From Eikenella corrodens (GTDB taxonomy: Bacteria > Pseudomonadota > Gammaproteobacteria > Burkholderiales > Neisseriaceae), in the NCBI RefSeq assembly GCF_900187105.1, contig NZ_LT906482.1:1116001-1180000 (forward strand): DNA of 64,000 nt. The letters run 5' to 3'. How positions within the stretch are numbered: position 1 is the first letter of the stretch; every line of letters starts with the position of its first letter. The notes below the pieces were generated by a model. That model ran no database searches, was not told where the DNA came from, and was given only the letters and a program-made list of their open reading frames with translations. Positions 49,144 to 59,238 of the stretch are shown here, piece after piece. A program made the translations under genes and the position numbers.

Positions 49144-52100
49144 CTAATCGAAGCGGATGGTGTAGCGCACTTCGCCGCTCACGGAGTCGGTGCCGACGCG
49201 GCTGATGGCCTGCAGGGTGCTGTTGATCTGCCAGATCAGCTTCACGGCCTGGTTGGCGCTGGTTACGCTGTATTCGTAGCCCAGATAGAGCTCGTTGGTG
49301 ATGCGTTTACCGAAGGTGATGACTTGTTCGGCCGGGTTGAGCTCGCCGGTTTGGGTGTTGCGGGTGCGGCGGGTGGTCATGCCGAAGTCGTCGAGGAGGC
49401 CGATTTTGTCGTTGATGTTGCCGGCCAGGAAGGCGCCGGCGGCGGCGGCTACGGTGGCTTCGTCGCTTTCGTTGCCGCTGCTGGCGCGGCCGAGGATGAG
49501 CCAGGAGAGCTTGTCTTTGTCGCTCATCGGCTCGTTAGATACGAGGCTCACGCGCGGGTTGTCGAGGCTGCCGAGCACTTCCACGCCGGCGCCCACGGGG
49601 GAATATTTGCGGGTGGCGCGCAGGTTGAGGTTGGGCGAGGCGATGGGGCCGACGAAGGAGATGTGGCCTTTGTTGATGACGAGGTCTTGGCCATAGGCTT
49701 TATATTGGCCGCGCACGATGTTTACAGTGCCCACTGCGCGCACGTTCTCTTTGGGTTTGGCGCTGAGGGTGAGCTTGCCGCCGAGCAACACATCCAGCCC
49801 TTGGCCGCTGAAGCGGAAGTTGTCGTTCAAGTCGAGGGTGAGGTTCATCTCGATGGGGGTGGCGGTGCTGGTGTCGGCGGGTTTTTCTTCGCCGAGCACC
49901 ACCACGTCGTCATCGAGCCCGGGCATGCTGGATTTCTGGAAGCCGAAGTGGCCGCTATCCACTTTGAGCTCGCCGTTTAGCGCCATGCCGCGCCCGGGGT
50001 TGTAGAGCAGTTGGCTGTTGCCGCTGAGGGTGAGCTTGCGGTTGGGGTTGTCGAGGATGGGGTAGCGAGTGAACTGGGCGTTGACGTCTACATCGGGGGT
50101 GGTGCCGGTGAGGTTGACGCGGCCTTTGAGCTCGACGCTGCCGTCTTTGCGGGTGAATTTGAGCGAGTCGATTACCCAGTCGCGGCCTTGGAAGCGGGAG
50201 CTGAGGCTGCCGTTATCCAAAATCACGCCGGTGTTGCGGTCGCGGTAGTAGAGGTTTTTGCCGGTGGCGGTGCCGTTGAGGCGGGGCTCGCCCACGTTGC
50301 CGGACACGGTGGTGTCGATGGCGAGCGCGCCTTTGGCACTCATGCCGCCGGGCAGGAGGTTGCGGATGGCGTCGAGTTCGGGGATGTCGAGTTTCAGGTA
50401 GCCGTTGATTGGGGCTTGGCTGATGGCGTTGCCAAACTGCTGGCTCACGGCTACGGAGGCGTCGAGCGTGCCGTAGCGGGTTTTGCCGGTGAGGCGGTTG
50501 TCGATGCGGCCGCTTTGGAAGCGGGTGTCGAGCACGAGATTGCTCAAGCCCAGCGCTTGCTGGCGGTAGGGGATAACCACGTCGCCGGATTGCTGGGTGA
50601 GTTTTAGGTAGCCTGTGGCGTCGCGGCTGTAGCGCAAGTCCCAATCGCCGGCCACCACGAGCTGCAGTTTGACGGATTTGTCGTCTTTGCCCAGGCCGAT
50701 CAGGTTGTCCAGCTCTTGCAGGTGCAGGTTGGTGGCGTTGCCTTTGCTGCTGATGCCGCTTTGTTTTTCCCACACGAAATTGTGTAGGTTGAGGCTGCCA
50801 CCCATGGCTGCCCAGTGGGCGTTGTCGAGACGTACGCGTTTGGCACCGGCTTCGATTTGGATGGGGTTGAGCAGCTTGAGGTTGAAGGCGCCGCCGATGT
50901 CGAGCTGGCCGATGCGACCGTTCCATTGCTGCTCGTTGTTCAGCCCGCCGTTGGCGGCCAGATTGAGACGGAAGGGCTTGCCGCTGAGGCTGAGGCTGCT
51001 GTTGCCGGTGATACTGTGGCTTTTGCCGCTGCCGTTGGCGTTGAGGTTGATGTTGTCGATTTGGGTGCTGCCGATGTGGATTTTCCGGCCGTCGAGCTTG
51101 ATGTTGAGCGGCTGGTTGAGATCGGGAGAACCTTTGAGGTCGAAATCGAGGCGGTCGATGCGCACGGCGTTTTGCACGGCAAGGCTGTCGGCGTGGCCGC
51201 GTAGGTCGGCGGTGAGCTTGGCGGGGTCGCCGGAGAGGAAACCTTGGGCTTTCAGGTAGCCTGTGAGGCCGAAGCCGAAGAGATTGAGGTTGGGCGCGTC
51301 GATATCGAGGTTGAGGCGGTCGCCCGCTTTGCCGAAGCTGCCGTCGGCGTGGATGCGGTTGCGGCCGAGCAGAAGATGGAGGTCGGCTTTGGGCAGGTGG
51401 TCGTTTTGATAGCGCAAATCGGCCTTGCCGGCGAGCGGTGCGCCGGAGAGCTGGCTGTTTTGCCAATCGAGCAGGAGGTGCAGGTTGGGCTGGTCGGCCA
51501 GGCTGCCGTCGAGCTTCACGCTGCCGTTCACGCTGCCTTGCGGCAAATCGGCCAGCACGGCGGCGGGGTTGAAGCGGGTGCTGTTAACGCGGGCGGTGAT
51601 TTTGCGGCCTTGGAAGAGCTCGAGCAGGGCTTCGCCGTGCATTTCGCCGCCGTTTGCGGGGGTGATTTTCACTTGCTGCAGGCGGATGCTGCGCTGGCGG
51701 TTGGTTTTGTCAGTGAGCAGCTGGAAGGTACCGCTGGTGGCGGTTTGGCCGGCTTTAAGCTGCCAATCGGCCTGCGGGCTGCCAAGGCTACCTGAAAGCT
51801 TGATGTCGCCGTCTAGGCTGAGGTCGAGCTTTTGTTTGAGGATGTCTTGCAGTTTGAATTGCTGCACGGCGGCATCTACGGCCATGTTTTGGTTGGCGCT
51901 GTCGATGTTGCCGTTGAAAGTGATGCGGCCGCCGGCGGCCAGCTCGGTATCGACATTGTACAGATGCAGTTTGCCGCTGGTGTCCACTTTGAGTTTGCCG
52001 TTGATGCCGGCTACGGGAATGCCGTTGCCGTTGATGGGTGCGGGGGCTTGGTTGCGCACTTCGAGTAGGCCGGCGAGGGTGTCGGCTTCTTCGGCGGGAT

Positions 52101-53040
52101 TGAGCGCGAGGTTGAACACCAAATCGGCGGCGGGCAGGGAGGGATCGAACCATTCAGGGTTGATTTGACGGCCGTCGATGTTGAGGTTGACGATTTTGCG
52201 GTTGAGCAGCAGCTCGAAGGGGCGCAGTTTGCCGTTTACGGCAAAGTGGGAGTCGCCGTTGTCCAGCTGGACGAGCAGCTCGGGGTTTTGCAGGCTGCCG
52301 TTCATGGTGATGGCGCTGTCGGCCTGTTTGCCGTCCAGCTCGCCGCTGCCCACAATTTGGCCGTCGAGCTTGAAGGGCGTGGCGGTATTGAGCGTGGCAC
52401 TGCCGCTGAAATTGTGCCAGGGCAGGCGCAGGGAAACGAGGTTGAGCTGGTGGTTTTGATGGTCGAATTGGTAGCTGACCGCGCCGGATTCCACTACTGG
52501 GTTGTTACTTTTGCCCAGCAGGATGCGGCCGACTTCGATTTTTTCAATTTGCACGCCCAAGGGCAAATCCACGCTTTCAGGTAGCCCCATCGGTGGGCGG
52601 TCTTCTTTGGGCGGGGTAGGCTTGCTGATGATACGGATGTCGCCGGCGGCCAGGCGGTTGACGTGCAGCTGCCGGTGCCACAATTCCTGGGGCTGCCATT
52701 GCAGCGCCACGCTGCTGATGTCTAAATCGGTGCCCTCGGTGGCTACCTGAATGCCGCTGCCTTGAAAGCCGCGCCACAGGCTGCCGTTCAATTCCTTCAC
52801 GCTGATGTTCACACCGAACCAGGAAGGGATTTTGGTGATGCCGAAGCGTAGGCCGGATTCGGTGCCCACCAGCCACACCACGGCTGCCACCAGAAGCGTG
52901 AGCAGCAGCAAAAAGGCGGAAAGCAGGCGGCGCAGCCAGCGGCGGCGCGGCTTTTTTGGCGGAGTGTCGCCGGCAGCGGCTTCGTTTTCGGCCTCGGGCG
53001 GCAGGGTGTCGGAATCAACAGGTAGTGCGGTGTCGGTCAT
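49144..53040 (-). CDS. tamB: Translocation and assembly module protein TamB
   Basis: A 1298-residue AsmA-like bridge protein that spans the periplasm and is proposed to move phospholipids or help insert outer-membrane proteins with TamA. One N-terminal helix (LLSAFLLLLTLLVAAVVWLVG near residue 45) anchors it. The long middle is repetitive beta strands of the groove type, and the C-terminal DUF490 domain ends in VSGEVRYTIRFD. Its ATG adjoins the tamA stop with no gap (TAAATG). Several uptake sequences lie in frame, near 50393, 51251, 51785, 52576 and 52741. Confidence 0.93.
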   Translation of the reverse strand: MTDTALPVDSDTLPPEAENEAAAGDTPPKKPRRRWLRRLLSAFLLLLTLLVAAVVWLVGTESGLRFGITKIPSWFGVNISVKELNGSLWRGFQGSGIQVATEGTDLDISSVALQWQPQELWHRQLHVNRLAAGDIRIISKPTPPKEDRPPMGLPESVDLPLGVQIEKIEVGRILLGKSNNPVVESGAVSYQFDHQNHQLNLVSLRLPWHNFSGSATLNTATPFKLDGQIVGSGELDGKQADSAITMNGSLQNPELLVQLDNGDSHFAVNGKLRPFELLLNRKIVNLNIDGRQINPEWFDPSLPAADLVFNLALNPAEEADTLAGLLEVRNQAPAPINGNGIPVAGINGKLKVDTSGKLHLYNVDTELAAGGRITFNGNIDSANQNMAVDAAVQQFKLQDILKQKLDLSLDGDIKLSGSLGSPQADWQLKAGQTATSGTFQLLTDKTNRQRSIRLQQVKITPANGGEMHGEALLELFQGRKITARVNSTRFNPAAVLADLPQGSVNGSVKLDGSLADQPNLHLLLDWQNSQLSGAPLAGKADLRYQNDHLPKADLHLLLGRNRIHADGSFGKAGDRLNLDIDAPNLNLFGFGLTGYLKAQGFLSGDPAKLTADLRGHADSLAVQNAVRIDRLDFDLKGSPDLNQPLNIKLDGRKIHIGSTQIDNINLNANGSGKSHSITGNSSLSLSGKPFRLNLAANGGLNNEQQWNGRIGQLDIGGAFNLKLLNPIQIEAGAKRVRLDNAHWAAMGGSLNLHNFVWEKQSGISSKGNATNLHLQELDNLIGLGKDDKSVKLQLVVAGDWDLRYSRDATGYLKLTQQSGDVVIPYRQQALGLSNLVLDTRFQSGRIDNRLTGKTRYGTLDASVAVSQQFGNAISQAPINGYLKLDIPELDAIRNLLPGGMSAKGALAIDTTVSGNVGEPRLNGTATGKNLYYRDRNTGVILDNGSLSSRFQGRDWVIDSLKFTRKDGSVELKGRVNLTGTTPDVDVNAQFTRYPILDNPNRKLTLSGNSQLLYNPGRGMALNGELKVDSGHFGFQKSSMPGLDDDVVVLGEEKPADTSTATPIEMNLTLDLNDNFRFSGQGLDVLLGGKLTLSAKPKENVRAVGTVNIVRGQYKAYGQDLVINKGHISFVGPIASPNLNLRATRKYSPVGAGVEVLGSLDNPRVSLVSNEPMSDKDKLSWLILGRASSGNESDEATVAAAAGAFLAGNINDKIGLLDDFGMTTRRTRNTQTGELNPAEQVITFGKRITNELYLGYEYSVTSANQAVKLIWQINSTLQAISRVGTDSVSGEVRYTIRFD

Positions 53041-54882
53041 TTAGAATCGGGTTCCCAGGCTGATGTGCCAGCGCAGTTTGCGGTCTTGGTGGCCGTAGGC
53101 CAAATCGAAGGAGAAGGGGGCAATCGGGCTAAACCAGCGCAGGCCGACGCCGCTGCCGTGATGCCAATTCATGTTGGTGAAGTTGTGGCTCACCGAGCCC
53201 ATGTCGTGAAACAGCGCCAGCGCGAAGTTTTTGCCGATCGGTTTTTGATATTCGAAGCTGGCTACGGCCAAGGCGCGGTCGGGCAGCACAGAATTATTCG
53301 GGCCTTTCAGGCCGATACTGTCTTGCTCGTAGCCACGCACGCTGTTGGCACCGCCGCTGCGAAACAGCAATACGGAGGGCACTTCCAAATCTTGGTTGGA
53401 ATGGGTGTAGCCCAGTTCGCCGCGTGCGATGAAGGTGCCGATGTTTTTGTGTTCTTCCGGCGTGAAATAGTAGCCGGCGCGGCCGTGCACGCGCTGCACC
53501 ACGGCGGACGAGCCGAGCGAGCCGACGGTGGCGCCTACCTTGCCTTCCAAATAATAGCCGTTGGCCGGGCGCAGCAGGGTTTCGATGTTTTGGCGGCGCC
53601 AGGCGGCGGTAAGCATCAGCACATTGCTGCGGCCGAAGTCGGGGCCGCCCACAACGTGGCGTGATTCGGTGATGTATTCCAGCCCGAAGCGCGCTTCGAT
53701 GCCGTCGCGGTCGCGCACGCGCCAGATGCCGGATTGCAGGGTGTTTTTATCCAGTTTCTGTGTGGTGGAGCTGTTGTAGGCGATGTTGCCCGTCCAATAC
53801 CAGCCGTTGCTGTTGCGCGGCTGGCTCAGGCCGATGCTGGCGCTTTTTTCGTAGCGGTTCACGTCGGTGGCGCCGGCAAACACATAGCCGCGGTTGAACA
53901 CGTTGTAGTGTTCGTAGCCCAGGCGGATGCCGGGGCCGTCTTTGGAGTCGTAGCGCAGGCCGATATCGAATTTCTGGCGCGGCACTTCGCTCACCGACAC
54001 CAACAGCGGCACGTGGTCGTCCACCATTTTGGAGAAATCGGCCTCCACCTGCGCGCGGCTGTAGTGGCTGTCTTGTTCCAGTGCCTGTTGGTAATCCAGG
54101 ATTTTATCGAAATCGTAGGGTTCGCCTGGCTTAAACTGCGCCATGCCGGTAATCACCGAGGCAGGGTAACGCTCGTTGCCGCTCACTTGAATATCGCCGA
54201 AATACACCGGCTGTTTGCTGTCTACGCTCACAGAGAGCACGGCTTGGCTGGTTTGCGGGTTGATGGTGGCGCGGCTTTCGGTGAGCGAGGCCAGCGGATA
54301 TTTATAGCGGCGCACGGCGGAGAGCACCGAGTCTTTGCTGCTGCTCCACTCGCTGTTCACAAACGGCTGGCCCACCGGCAAGGCCCAGTTGGCCATGGCG
54401 CGTTTATAGTAGTTGGCCAATTCGGCGTCTTCCAACACCTTGCCCACAATCGACACCTCCACATTGCTCACCTGCGTGCGCGGCCCGGGTTTTACCGTGA
54501 TGCGCCAGCCGCGGCCGTGCGGGGCTACCTGAATATCGGCGCTGAAATAGCCTTGCGAGCGCACGATCTGTTTGATTTCGTCTGGCGCTTCTTCGGCCAA
54601 AAACTGCATTTGTTCTTGGTCAATATCCGCATCCGGCTCGGTTTGGCGGTTGATAATGGAAAGATGCTCGCGCAAAAGTGCGGCCAAATCGGCAGGCGCA
54701 TCAATGGAAATGGGGAAAGGCAGTTTGTTGGGATTAACCGTGGTGGGCTGCTCGATCGATTCTTTTTCTTTATTTTTTTGCACCGAATTGGCAGCCGCCT
54801 CCCCTGCCTTGCCGTCGGCACGGGCTGGCAGGCTCAGCAGCAAGGCGGCAATTACGGCAAGGGGGAACAGAGGGGTTTTCAT
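53041..54882 (-). CDS. tamA: Translocation and assembly module protein TamA
   Basis: A 613-residue Omp85 family outer-membrane protein. Signal peptide (MKTPLFPLAVIAALLLSLPARA), then POTRA-type domains to about residue 300, then a 16-strand barrel from about 325 with RGYEQDSIG as the conserved lid-like motif (GANSVRGYE) and the terminal Phe (SLGTRF). ATG 54882 gives a clean signal peptide; nine further upstream codons (from a TTG-ATG) are possible. It is co-transcribed with tamB. Confidence 0.93.
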   Translation of the reverse strand: MKTPLFPLAVIAALLLSLPARADGKAGEAAANSVQKNKEKESIEQPTTVNPNKLPFPISIDAPADLAALLREHLSIINRQTEPDADIDQEQMQFLAEEAPDEIKQIVRSQGYFSADIQVAPHGRGWRITVKPGPRTQVSNVEVSIVGKVLEDAELANYYKRAMANWALPVGQPFVNSEWSSSKDSVLSAVRRYKYPLASLTESRATINPQTSQAVLSVSVDSKQPVYFGDIQVSGNERYPASVITGMAQFKPGEPYDFDKILDYQQALEQDSHYSRAQVEADFSKMVDDHVPLLVSVSEVPRQKFDIGLRYDSKDGPGIRLGYEHYNVFNRGYVFAGATDVNRYEKSASIGLSQPRNSNGWYWTGNIAYNSSTTQKLDKNTLQSGIWRVRDRDGIEARFGLEYITESRHVVGGPDFGRSNVLMLTAAWRRQNIETLLRPANGYYLEGKVGATVGSLGSSAVVQRVHGRAGYYFTPEEHKNIGTFIARGELGYTHSNQDLEVPSVLLFRSGGANSVRGYEQDSIGLKGPNNSVLPDRALAVASFEYQKPIGKNFALALFHDMGSVSHNFTNMNWHHGSGVGLRWFSPIAPFSFDLAYGHQDRKLRWHISLGTRF

Positions 54883-55271
54883 GGGCAATCTGCAATCGGT
54901 AAACATCAAGCCGGTGTGTGTGCGGCAAACTGCGGCATATTAGCATTTTTGCCTTACGTTTTATAGTAAAGGCAGGCAAAAGAAATCCAGCCGGCTAAGG
55001 CTACCTGAAAGGGATGGTTGAGTTTGATTATCCAAACGGTCTGTTGTTATGTGTTTCAGGTAGCCTCTATCCGCCCAAAGGCTACCTGAAAAACTCGCTC
55101 TCCCCGCCACAGGCAGCTTGCGTGAGGAAGCGCTGTCAGTAAATATTTGTGCTGATACGTTCGTTTCTGTTAGACTGAACTTTTTCCGCCCGGAACCATG
55201 GCTGAAGTAGGCTGATGCGTTAACAAGCACGGGGCTTTGGCTATAGACAACCACACAACCTAGGGATTCGT
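54883..55271. other. Gap between divergent tamA and sstT
   Basis: This 389-base region must hold promoters for both genes. It carries three uptake sequences: one at about 54998 and an inverted pair at about 55051-55092. For sstT a weak -35 (TTGTGC near 55147) and -10 (TTAGACT) are possible. Nothing else stands out. Confidence 0.4.
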
Positions 55272-56513
55272 ATGCAAAACAACACTCAAAGGAAAAGCCC
55301 GTTCGGCTTTTTCACCAGCCTGGGGCTGGTAACGCAGATTGCCATCGGCCTCGTGCTCGGCATTTTGGTGGGCGTACTGGTGCGCAACACCGCCGCTGCC
55401 GACGCAGTGGTGGAAATCGGTGCGATTTTGGGCAGCCTGTTTGTGGGCGCGCTCAAAGCGGTGGCACCGATTTTGGTGTTTGCCTTGGTCACTTCCGCCA
55501 TCTCGCAGCACCGCAGCGGCAACCCCACCAATATCCGCCCGATTTTGGTGCTGTATTTGGTGGGCACGTTTGCCGCCGCCGTGGTGGCCGTTGGTGCGAG
55601 CTTCCTGTTCCCTTCGCAGCTCTTGCTCAGCGGCGTGGAAGCAGCCAGCAATGAAGCGCCCACCGGCATCGGCGAAGTGATGCGCCACCTGTTGATGAAC
55701 CTGGTGTCCAATCCGATTCAGGCGCTGGCCAATGCCAACTACATCGGCATCCTTGCTTGGGCATTGGTGCTCGGCACGGCTTTCCGCCAAGCCAGCGAAC
55801 AAACCCGCACGCTGATCAACGATGTGGCCGAAGCCATTTCCAAAGTGGTGCGCGGCGTTATCCGCTTCGCCCCCTTGGGCATTTTCGGGCTGGTGCTGGT
55901 TACCATCGTGAAAGAAGGCTTCGACAAACTGGGCTTCTATCTGCACCTGTTGGCCGTATTGCTGGGCGCGATGCTGTTTGTGGCACTGGTGGTGAATCCC
56001 ATCATCGTATTCACCCAAACCCGACGCAACCCTTTCCCGCTGGTGTTTACCTGTCTGCGTGAAAGCGGCGTAACCGCCTTCTTCACCCGTTCCTCCGCCG
56101 CCAACATCCCCGTGAACATGGCTTTGGCGAAAAAACTCGGCCTGCATGAAGACACTTATTCCGTGTCTATCCCGTTGGGCGCCACCATCAACATGGCCGG
56201 CGCGGCCATTACCATCACCGTCCTCACCATGGCCGCGGTGCACACCTTGGGCATCGCCGTGGATTTCTGGACGGCACTGCTGCTGAGTATCATCGCCGCC
56301 ATCGGCGCCTGCGGCGCATCCGGCGTGGCCGGCGGCTCGCTGCTGCTGATCCCCATGGCCTGCAGCCTGTTTAACATCCCCAACGACATTGCCATGCAGG
56401 TGGTGGGCGTGGGCTTCATCATCGGCGTGATTCAAGACTCCGCCGAAACTGCCCTCAACTCCTCCACCGACGTGCTCTTCACTGCTGCCGTGGATCAGTC
56501 GCACAAACGTTGA
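55272..56513 (+). CDS. sstT: Serine/threonine:sodium symporter SstT
   Basis: A 413-residue inner-membrane carrier of the DAACS family that imports serine and threonine with sodium. [18 protein letters not shown] starts the helix set. The substrate site is visible in [21 protein letters not shown], the [13 protein letters not shown] hairpin and [14 protein letters not shown], plus the last-helix [19 protein letters not shown] 55272 follows AGGGATTC. It is a single gene with its own terminator. Confidence 0.95.
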   Translation: MQNNTQRKSPFGFFTSLGLVTQIAIGLVLGILVGVLVRNTAAADAVVEIGAILGSLFVGALKAVAPILVFALVTSAISQHRSGNPTNIRPILVLYLVGTFAAAVVAVGASFLFPSQLLLSGVEAASNEAPTGIGEVMRHLLMNLVSNPIQALANANYIGILAWALVLGTAFRQASEQTRTLINDVAEAISKVVRGVIRFAPLGIFGLVLVTIVKEGFDKLGFYLHLLAVLLGAMLFVALVVNPIIVFTQTRRNPFPLVFTCLRESGVTAFFTRSSAANIPVNMALAKKLGLHEDTYSVSIPLGATINMAGAAITITVLTMAAVHTLGIAVDFWTALLLSIIAAIGACGASGVAGGSLLLIPMACSLFNIPNDIAMQVVGVGFIIGVIQDSAETALNSSTDVLFTAAVDQSHKR

Positions 56514-56531
56514 TGGTTTGATTTGAACGCT

Positions 56532-56568
56532 AAAAAGGCTACCTGAAAATTTTCAGGTAGCCTTTTTG
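56532..56568 (+). terminator. Terminator after sstT built from uptake sequences
   Basis: AAAAAGGCTACCTGAAAA and TTTTCAGGTAGCCTTTTT: an 18-bp stem with almost no loop and T-rich end. Confidence 0.75.
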
Positions 56569-56693
56569 TTAGCGGGCAAACCAGGTAGGGCGCGTTGCTA
56601 CTGCGCTATTTAGTCAAACACATGGTTAAGAGCGAAACCTGTTTCAGGTTTCAGGTAGCCTTTCTTCCTCCTGCCACTTATCTGCGGCAAGCC

Positions 56694-57047
56694 TTATAGC
56701 TCGCTGCCGCGCGGATGGGTTTGCCAAACGCTGCGTTCGGCCTTTAGGGCGTGTTGCAGCGTTTCTTTCGCCGCTTCGGGCCGTAGGCGGCCGCAGAGGA
56801 AGATGTCGATGGCGGCGAAGCCGTGTTCGGGCCAGGTGTGGATGCTGAGGTGGGATTCGGCCAAGAGCAGCACGCCGGTTACGCCGCCTTCGCCGCCGAA
56901 GGTGTGGAAACGGCTTTCGAGCACGGTGGCGCCGATGTGGCGGGCGATATGCTCCAATGCGTTTTTCAGGTAGCCTTCGTTGCGCAGTAATTCGGGCGGG
57001 CAGCCGTATAAATCAAGCAGGCCGTGGCTACCGGGACTGTGGCTCAT
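56694..57047 (-). CDS. speD: S-adenosylmethionine decarboxylase proenzyme
   Basis: A 117-residue bacterial class Ib AdoMet decarboxylase. It makes decarboxylated SAM, the aminopropyl donor. The processing site is ESHLSIHTWPE near residue 63, where the Ser becomes the pyruvoyl group, followed by the conserved Cys of FLCG. Start ATG 57047 overlaps the stop codon of the 59-residue gene (ATGA), so it is translationally coupled; a GTG three codons earlier is less likely. An uptake sequence lies in the gene near 56966. It is the last gene of the polyamine/SPFH cassette. Confidence 0.93.
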   Translation of the reverse strand: MSHSPGSHGLLDLYGCPPELLRNEGYLKNALEHIARHIGATVLESRFHTFGGEGGVTGVLLLAESHLSIHTWPEHGFAAIDIFLCGRLRPEAAKETLQHALKAERSVWQTHPRGSEL

Positions 57048-57223
57048 TTGTGCCACCCGCCGGATGAATACCCGCCACCGCTGTGAGAGCCGCCGAAGGA
57101 GCGAGAATTGGGGGGGCTGCTGCTCCTTTGGTATTTGCTCATGTCACCAAGAGAGGCGTAGTTGAATACTGTGCTGCCGAGGATGGCGACTATGCTGAGG
57201 ATAAGGTAGGTGTTTTTCGACAT
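57044..57223 (-). CDS. 59-residue membrane protein with Ser/Gly/His-rich tail
   Basis: A small gene from ATG 57223 to a TGA that overlaps speD by 4 bases, starting 3 bases after the DUF4178 gene's stop codon. One helix near residues 5-22 (YLILSIVAILGSTVFNYA) is followed by a polar tail ending in SFGGSHSGGGYSSGGWHK. No other known family. The tight packing on both sides argues that it is real. The Gly/Ser/His tail may bind metal or interact with the SPFH protein; this is a guess. Confidence 0.75.
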   Translation of the reverse strand: MSKNTYLILSIVAILGSTVFNYASLGDMSKYQRSSSPPNSRSFGGSHSGGGYSSGGWHK

Positions 57224-57226
57224 GGC

Positions 57227-58780
57227 TTACTCTTCATCATCGCTTTCGGTGAATATATTGCCGCGCTTAACCAGGAAATACAGCACCATGGCCGATACGA
57301 ATGCGGCCAGGCTGATATCTTCTTCGGTAACGAACATACTGATCCAGGCGGGCAGATTGATCACCACGAATATGGTGGTGAGCAGCAGCATCAGCCAACG
57401 TGATGGCTCGTCCGGGCGCATATCGGCGCTGTATTGCGGGGTGTCGTTCGTGTCTCCGAACCAGCGGCGCACGGTGCGATAGGGAATGGTGGTGCTTTGG
57501 CTCCAGGCCGCTTCGTGCCGGTTGCATTCGGCACAAAGTTTGCCGTTGCTGTTGTGGCGATAGTCGCTGTAGAAATCCACGTCGCCTTGGCGGATATGCC
57601 AGTAAAACGCACCGGCAGCGAAGACCACGCGGCCGCCGTAATCGTAGAGTTTGGGCAGGCCTTGCGGTTGGAACAAATCGCCATACAGGCGCGGCCACAC
57701 GTTGAGCGTTTCCGACACGCTCCATTCGCCGTCGCCGCTTTCCACCAGCCACATAAAGCCGGCCTGCGGCTCGAAGAGCAGATATTCCGTCCACCGCCCG
57801 ACGGGTACGATGCCGAGCGGCTTTTGGCCGAACATCAGATTGAACGCATCTTCCGGCTCCAATTCGTCTTTGCGCACCGCGCCGATGAGGGTGTAGGTGC
57901 GGTTGTTGATACGGGCTTCCGAACCGATTTTCAGGGTGAACGCATCAGCCTGCGCCTCGCGCCTGTTGTTGGCTTCCAGCAATTCCAACTTGCCTTCTGT
58001 GGCATCCAGGTTGCTGCCGCAGCTGGGGCAGAGGATGGAAGGTGTGAGGCCGGTAATCCATTGCACCGGTGAGCCGCAGTTCGGGCAGCTTTCGGCCTGG
58101 CGTGTGCCTTTGAGCCGGCCGGCGCTGTCGGTCACCTGCTCGCTGCTGCGCGTATTGCCAAGTTGTAAATCGGCCAGCTTCACGCCCTGCCCCACAAACA
58201 CTTCGGGTGGGGAGGAAGCATAATCCAGCGTGAGGAAAATCTGTTCGCAACGCCAGTCGGCCACCTGGTTTTTCATCTGCGGCGGCACGGCAAAGGGCAG
58301 CTCGCCCTGTGCGGCGGCCTGCTCCAGCACGATATCGCGCACGTCGGCCGCCCAAAAGCGTTTGTTGCGGTATATCAGGCTGCTGCGGCCGGCCACCAGG
58401 CTGGAAAATTCCGGGATTTCCTGCAAGGGTTCGGCAGCGGGCAGGGTGAAGACGTATTGGTCGCCCGATTCGGAGAGCCAGCCGTTGGCACCGTCTTCAA
58501 ACTGCACATACCACTCGTTCCACATGCCGGCATCGTATTTGGCCTGCAGGCGGCCGATGATGGCAAACGGGCGGTTGGCAAATGTGCCGGCGGTGCCGAT
58601 TTGCAGCGGGCTGAAGTCTTCCAGCAGGGCGGAGTCGCGGCCGCTGTCGATGATGCCTGCGCCCTGGCGCACCAAGAGGCTGTGGCAGAAGCCGCACACC
58701 AGCGTAACCGCCGTGGCCGAATGCGCGTGCACGGGCGCGCCGCAGCTGGGGCAGTCGGTTTTAAAGAAGGGTTCGCTCAT
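57227..58780 (-). CDS. Tandem DUF4178 protein with zinc ribbons and C-terminal helices
   Basis: A 517-residue protein. Residues 10-35 form a zinc ribbon (CPSCGAPV, CGFCHS). A first DUF4178 domain runs about 50-210. A second ribbon (CPNCGSPV, CPSCGSN) starts near 232 and a second DUF4178 domain covers 275-420. A single CAECN follows near 424. The C-terminal part has two helices (WLMLLLTTIFVVINLPAWISMF and a second near 490-508) and an acidic end. DUF4178 genes are known to occur with speD/speE-like and DUF350 genes; function unproven. AGGAAG is the ribosome site. Probably inner membrane with the domains in the cytoplasm. Confidence 0.85.
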   Translation of the reverse strand: MSEPFFKTDCPSCGAPVHAHSATAVTLVCGFCHSLLVRQGAGIIDSGRDSALLEDFSPLQIGTAGTFANRPFAIIGRLQAKYDAGMWNEWYVQFEDGANGWLSESGDQYVFTLPAAEPLQEIPEFSSLVAGRSSLIYRNKRFWAADVRDIVLEQAAAQGELPFAVPPQMKNQVADWRCEQIFLTLDYASSPPEVFVGQGVKLADLQLGNTRSSEQVTDSAGRLKGTRQAESCPNCGSPVQWITGLTPSILCPSCGSNLDATEGKLELLEANNRREAQADAFTLKIGSEARINNRTYTLIGAVRKDELEPEDAFNLMFGQKPLGIVPVGRWTEYLLFEPQAGFMWLVESGDGEWSVSETLNVWPRLYGDLFQPQGLPKLYDYGGRVVFAAGAFYWHIRQGDVDFYSDYRHNSNGKLCAECNRHEAAWSQSTTIPYRTVRRWFGDTNDTPQYSADMRPDEPSRWLMLLLTTIFVVINLPAWISMFVTEEDISLAAFVSAMVLYFLVKRGNIFTESDDEE

Positions 58781-58792
58781 GATGGGTTCTTC

Positions 58793-59149
58793 CTAAGGGG
58801 CTGGCGGTTTGGCGGCAAATTTAGCGGCAATCTCGGCGGCTGTTAAATCGAAGCCGTCGCACAAGGGTGCGGCATCTTGGCCTGCAATACCGGCAACGGT
58901 TTTCAGGTAGCCTGCAAATTCCAGAAAGACAGGCTGGTTTTGCGGCGTCAGGCAGAAAATGCCGTTGATTTGGTGCGAATCGCGGAGGCGGTTCACTACG
59001 GCGCTGAACGCATCCCAATCGGCAGCAGCCTGCTCCGGCGCAACGGCCTGCAAGTCGGCAATGGTTTGCAATTCCTCTGCAAAATCGAGAATGGTGGGCC
59101 GGCTTTGCAGATGTTTGGCGATGACTTGTACGGGATTTGTGGTTGGCAT
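58793..59149 (-). CDS. Small cytoplasmic protein of unknown function in the cassette
   Basis: A 118-residue protein, mostly helical, Ala- and Asp-rich, with no signal or helix that would cross a membrane. I do not recognise it. The start codon ATG 59149 lies 12 bases past an uptake-sequence arm and has a weak ribosome site. The stop is 12 bases from the DUF4178 start, so it belongs to the operon. An uptake sequence (near 58902) is in frame and encodes GYLK. It may be a subunit or partner of the DUF4178 protein. Confidence 0.6.
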   Translation of the reverse strand: MPTTNPVQVIAKHLQSRPTILDFAEELQTIADLQAVAPEQAAADWDAFSAVVNRLRDSHQINGIFCLTPQNQPVFLEFAGYLKTVAGIAGQDAAPLCDGFDLTAAEIAAKFAAKPPAP

Positions 59150-59161
59150 GATGGGATTTGG

Positions 59162-59231
59162 CTTTCAGGTAGCCTTTAAGCCGCGTTTGAGGCTACCTGA
59201 AAGCTTACGGATGATGCTTTTCAGGTAGCCT
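59162..59231 (-). repeat. Three uptake sequences in the cassette
   Basis: TTTCAGGTAGCCT, AGGCTACCTGAAA and TTTTCAGGTAGCCT follow one another in the 89-base gap before the SPFH gene's end. They can form one of two alternative hairpins, which could lower read-through. Confidence 0.6.
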
Positions 59232-59238
59232 TAGGCAA

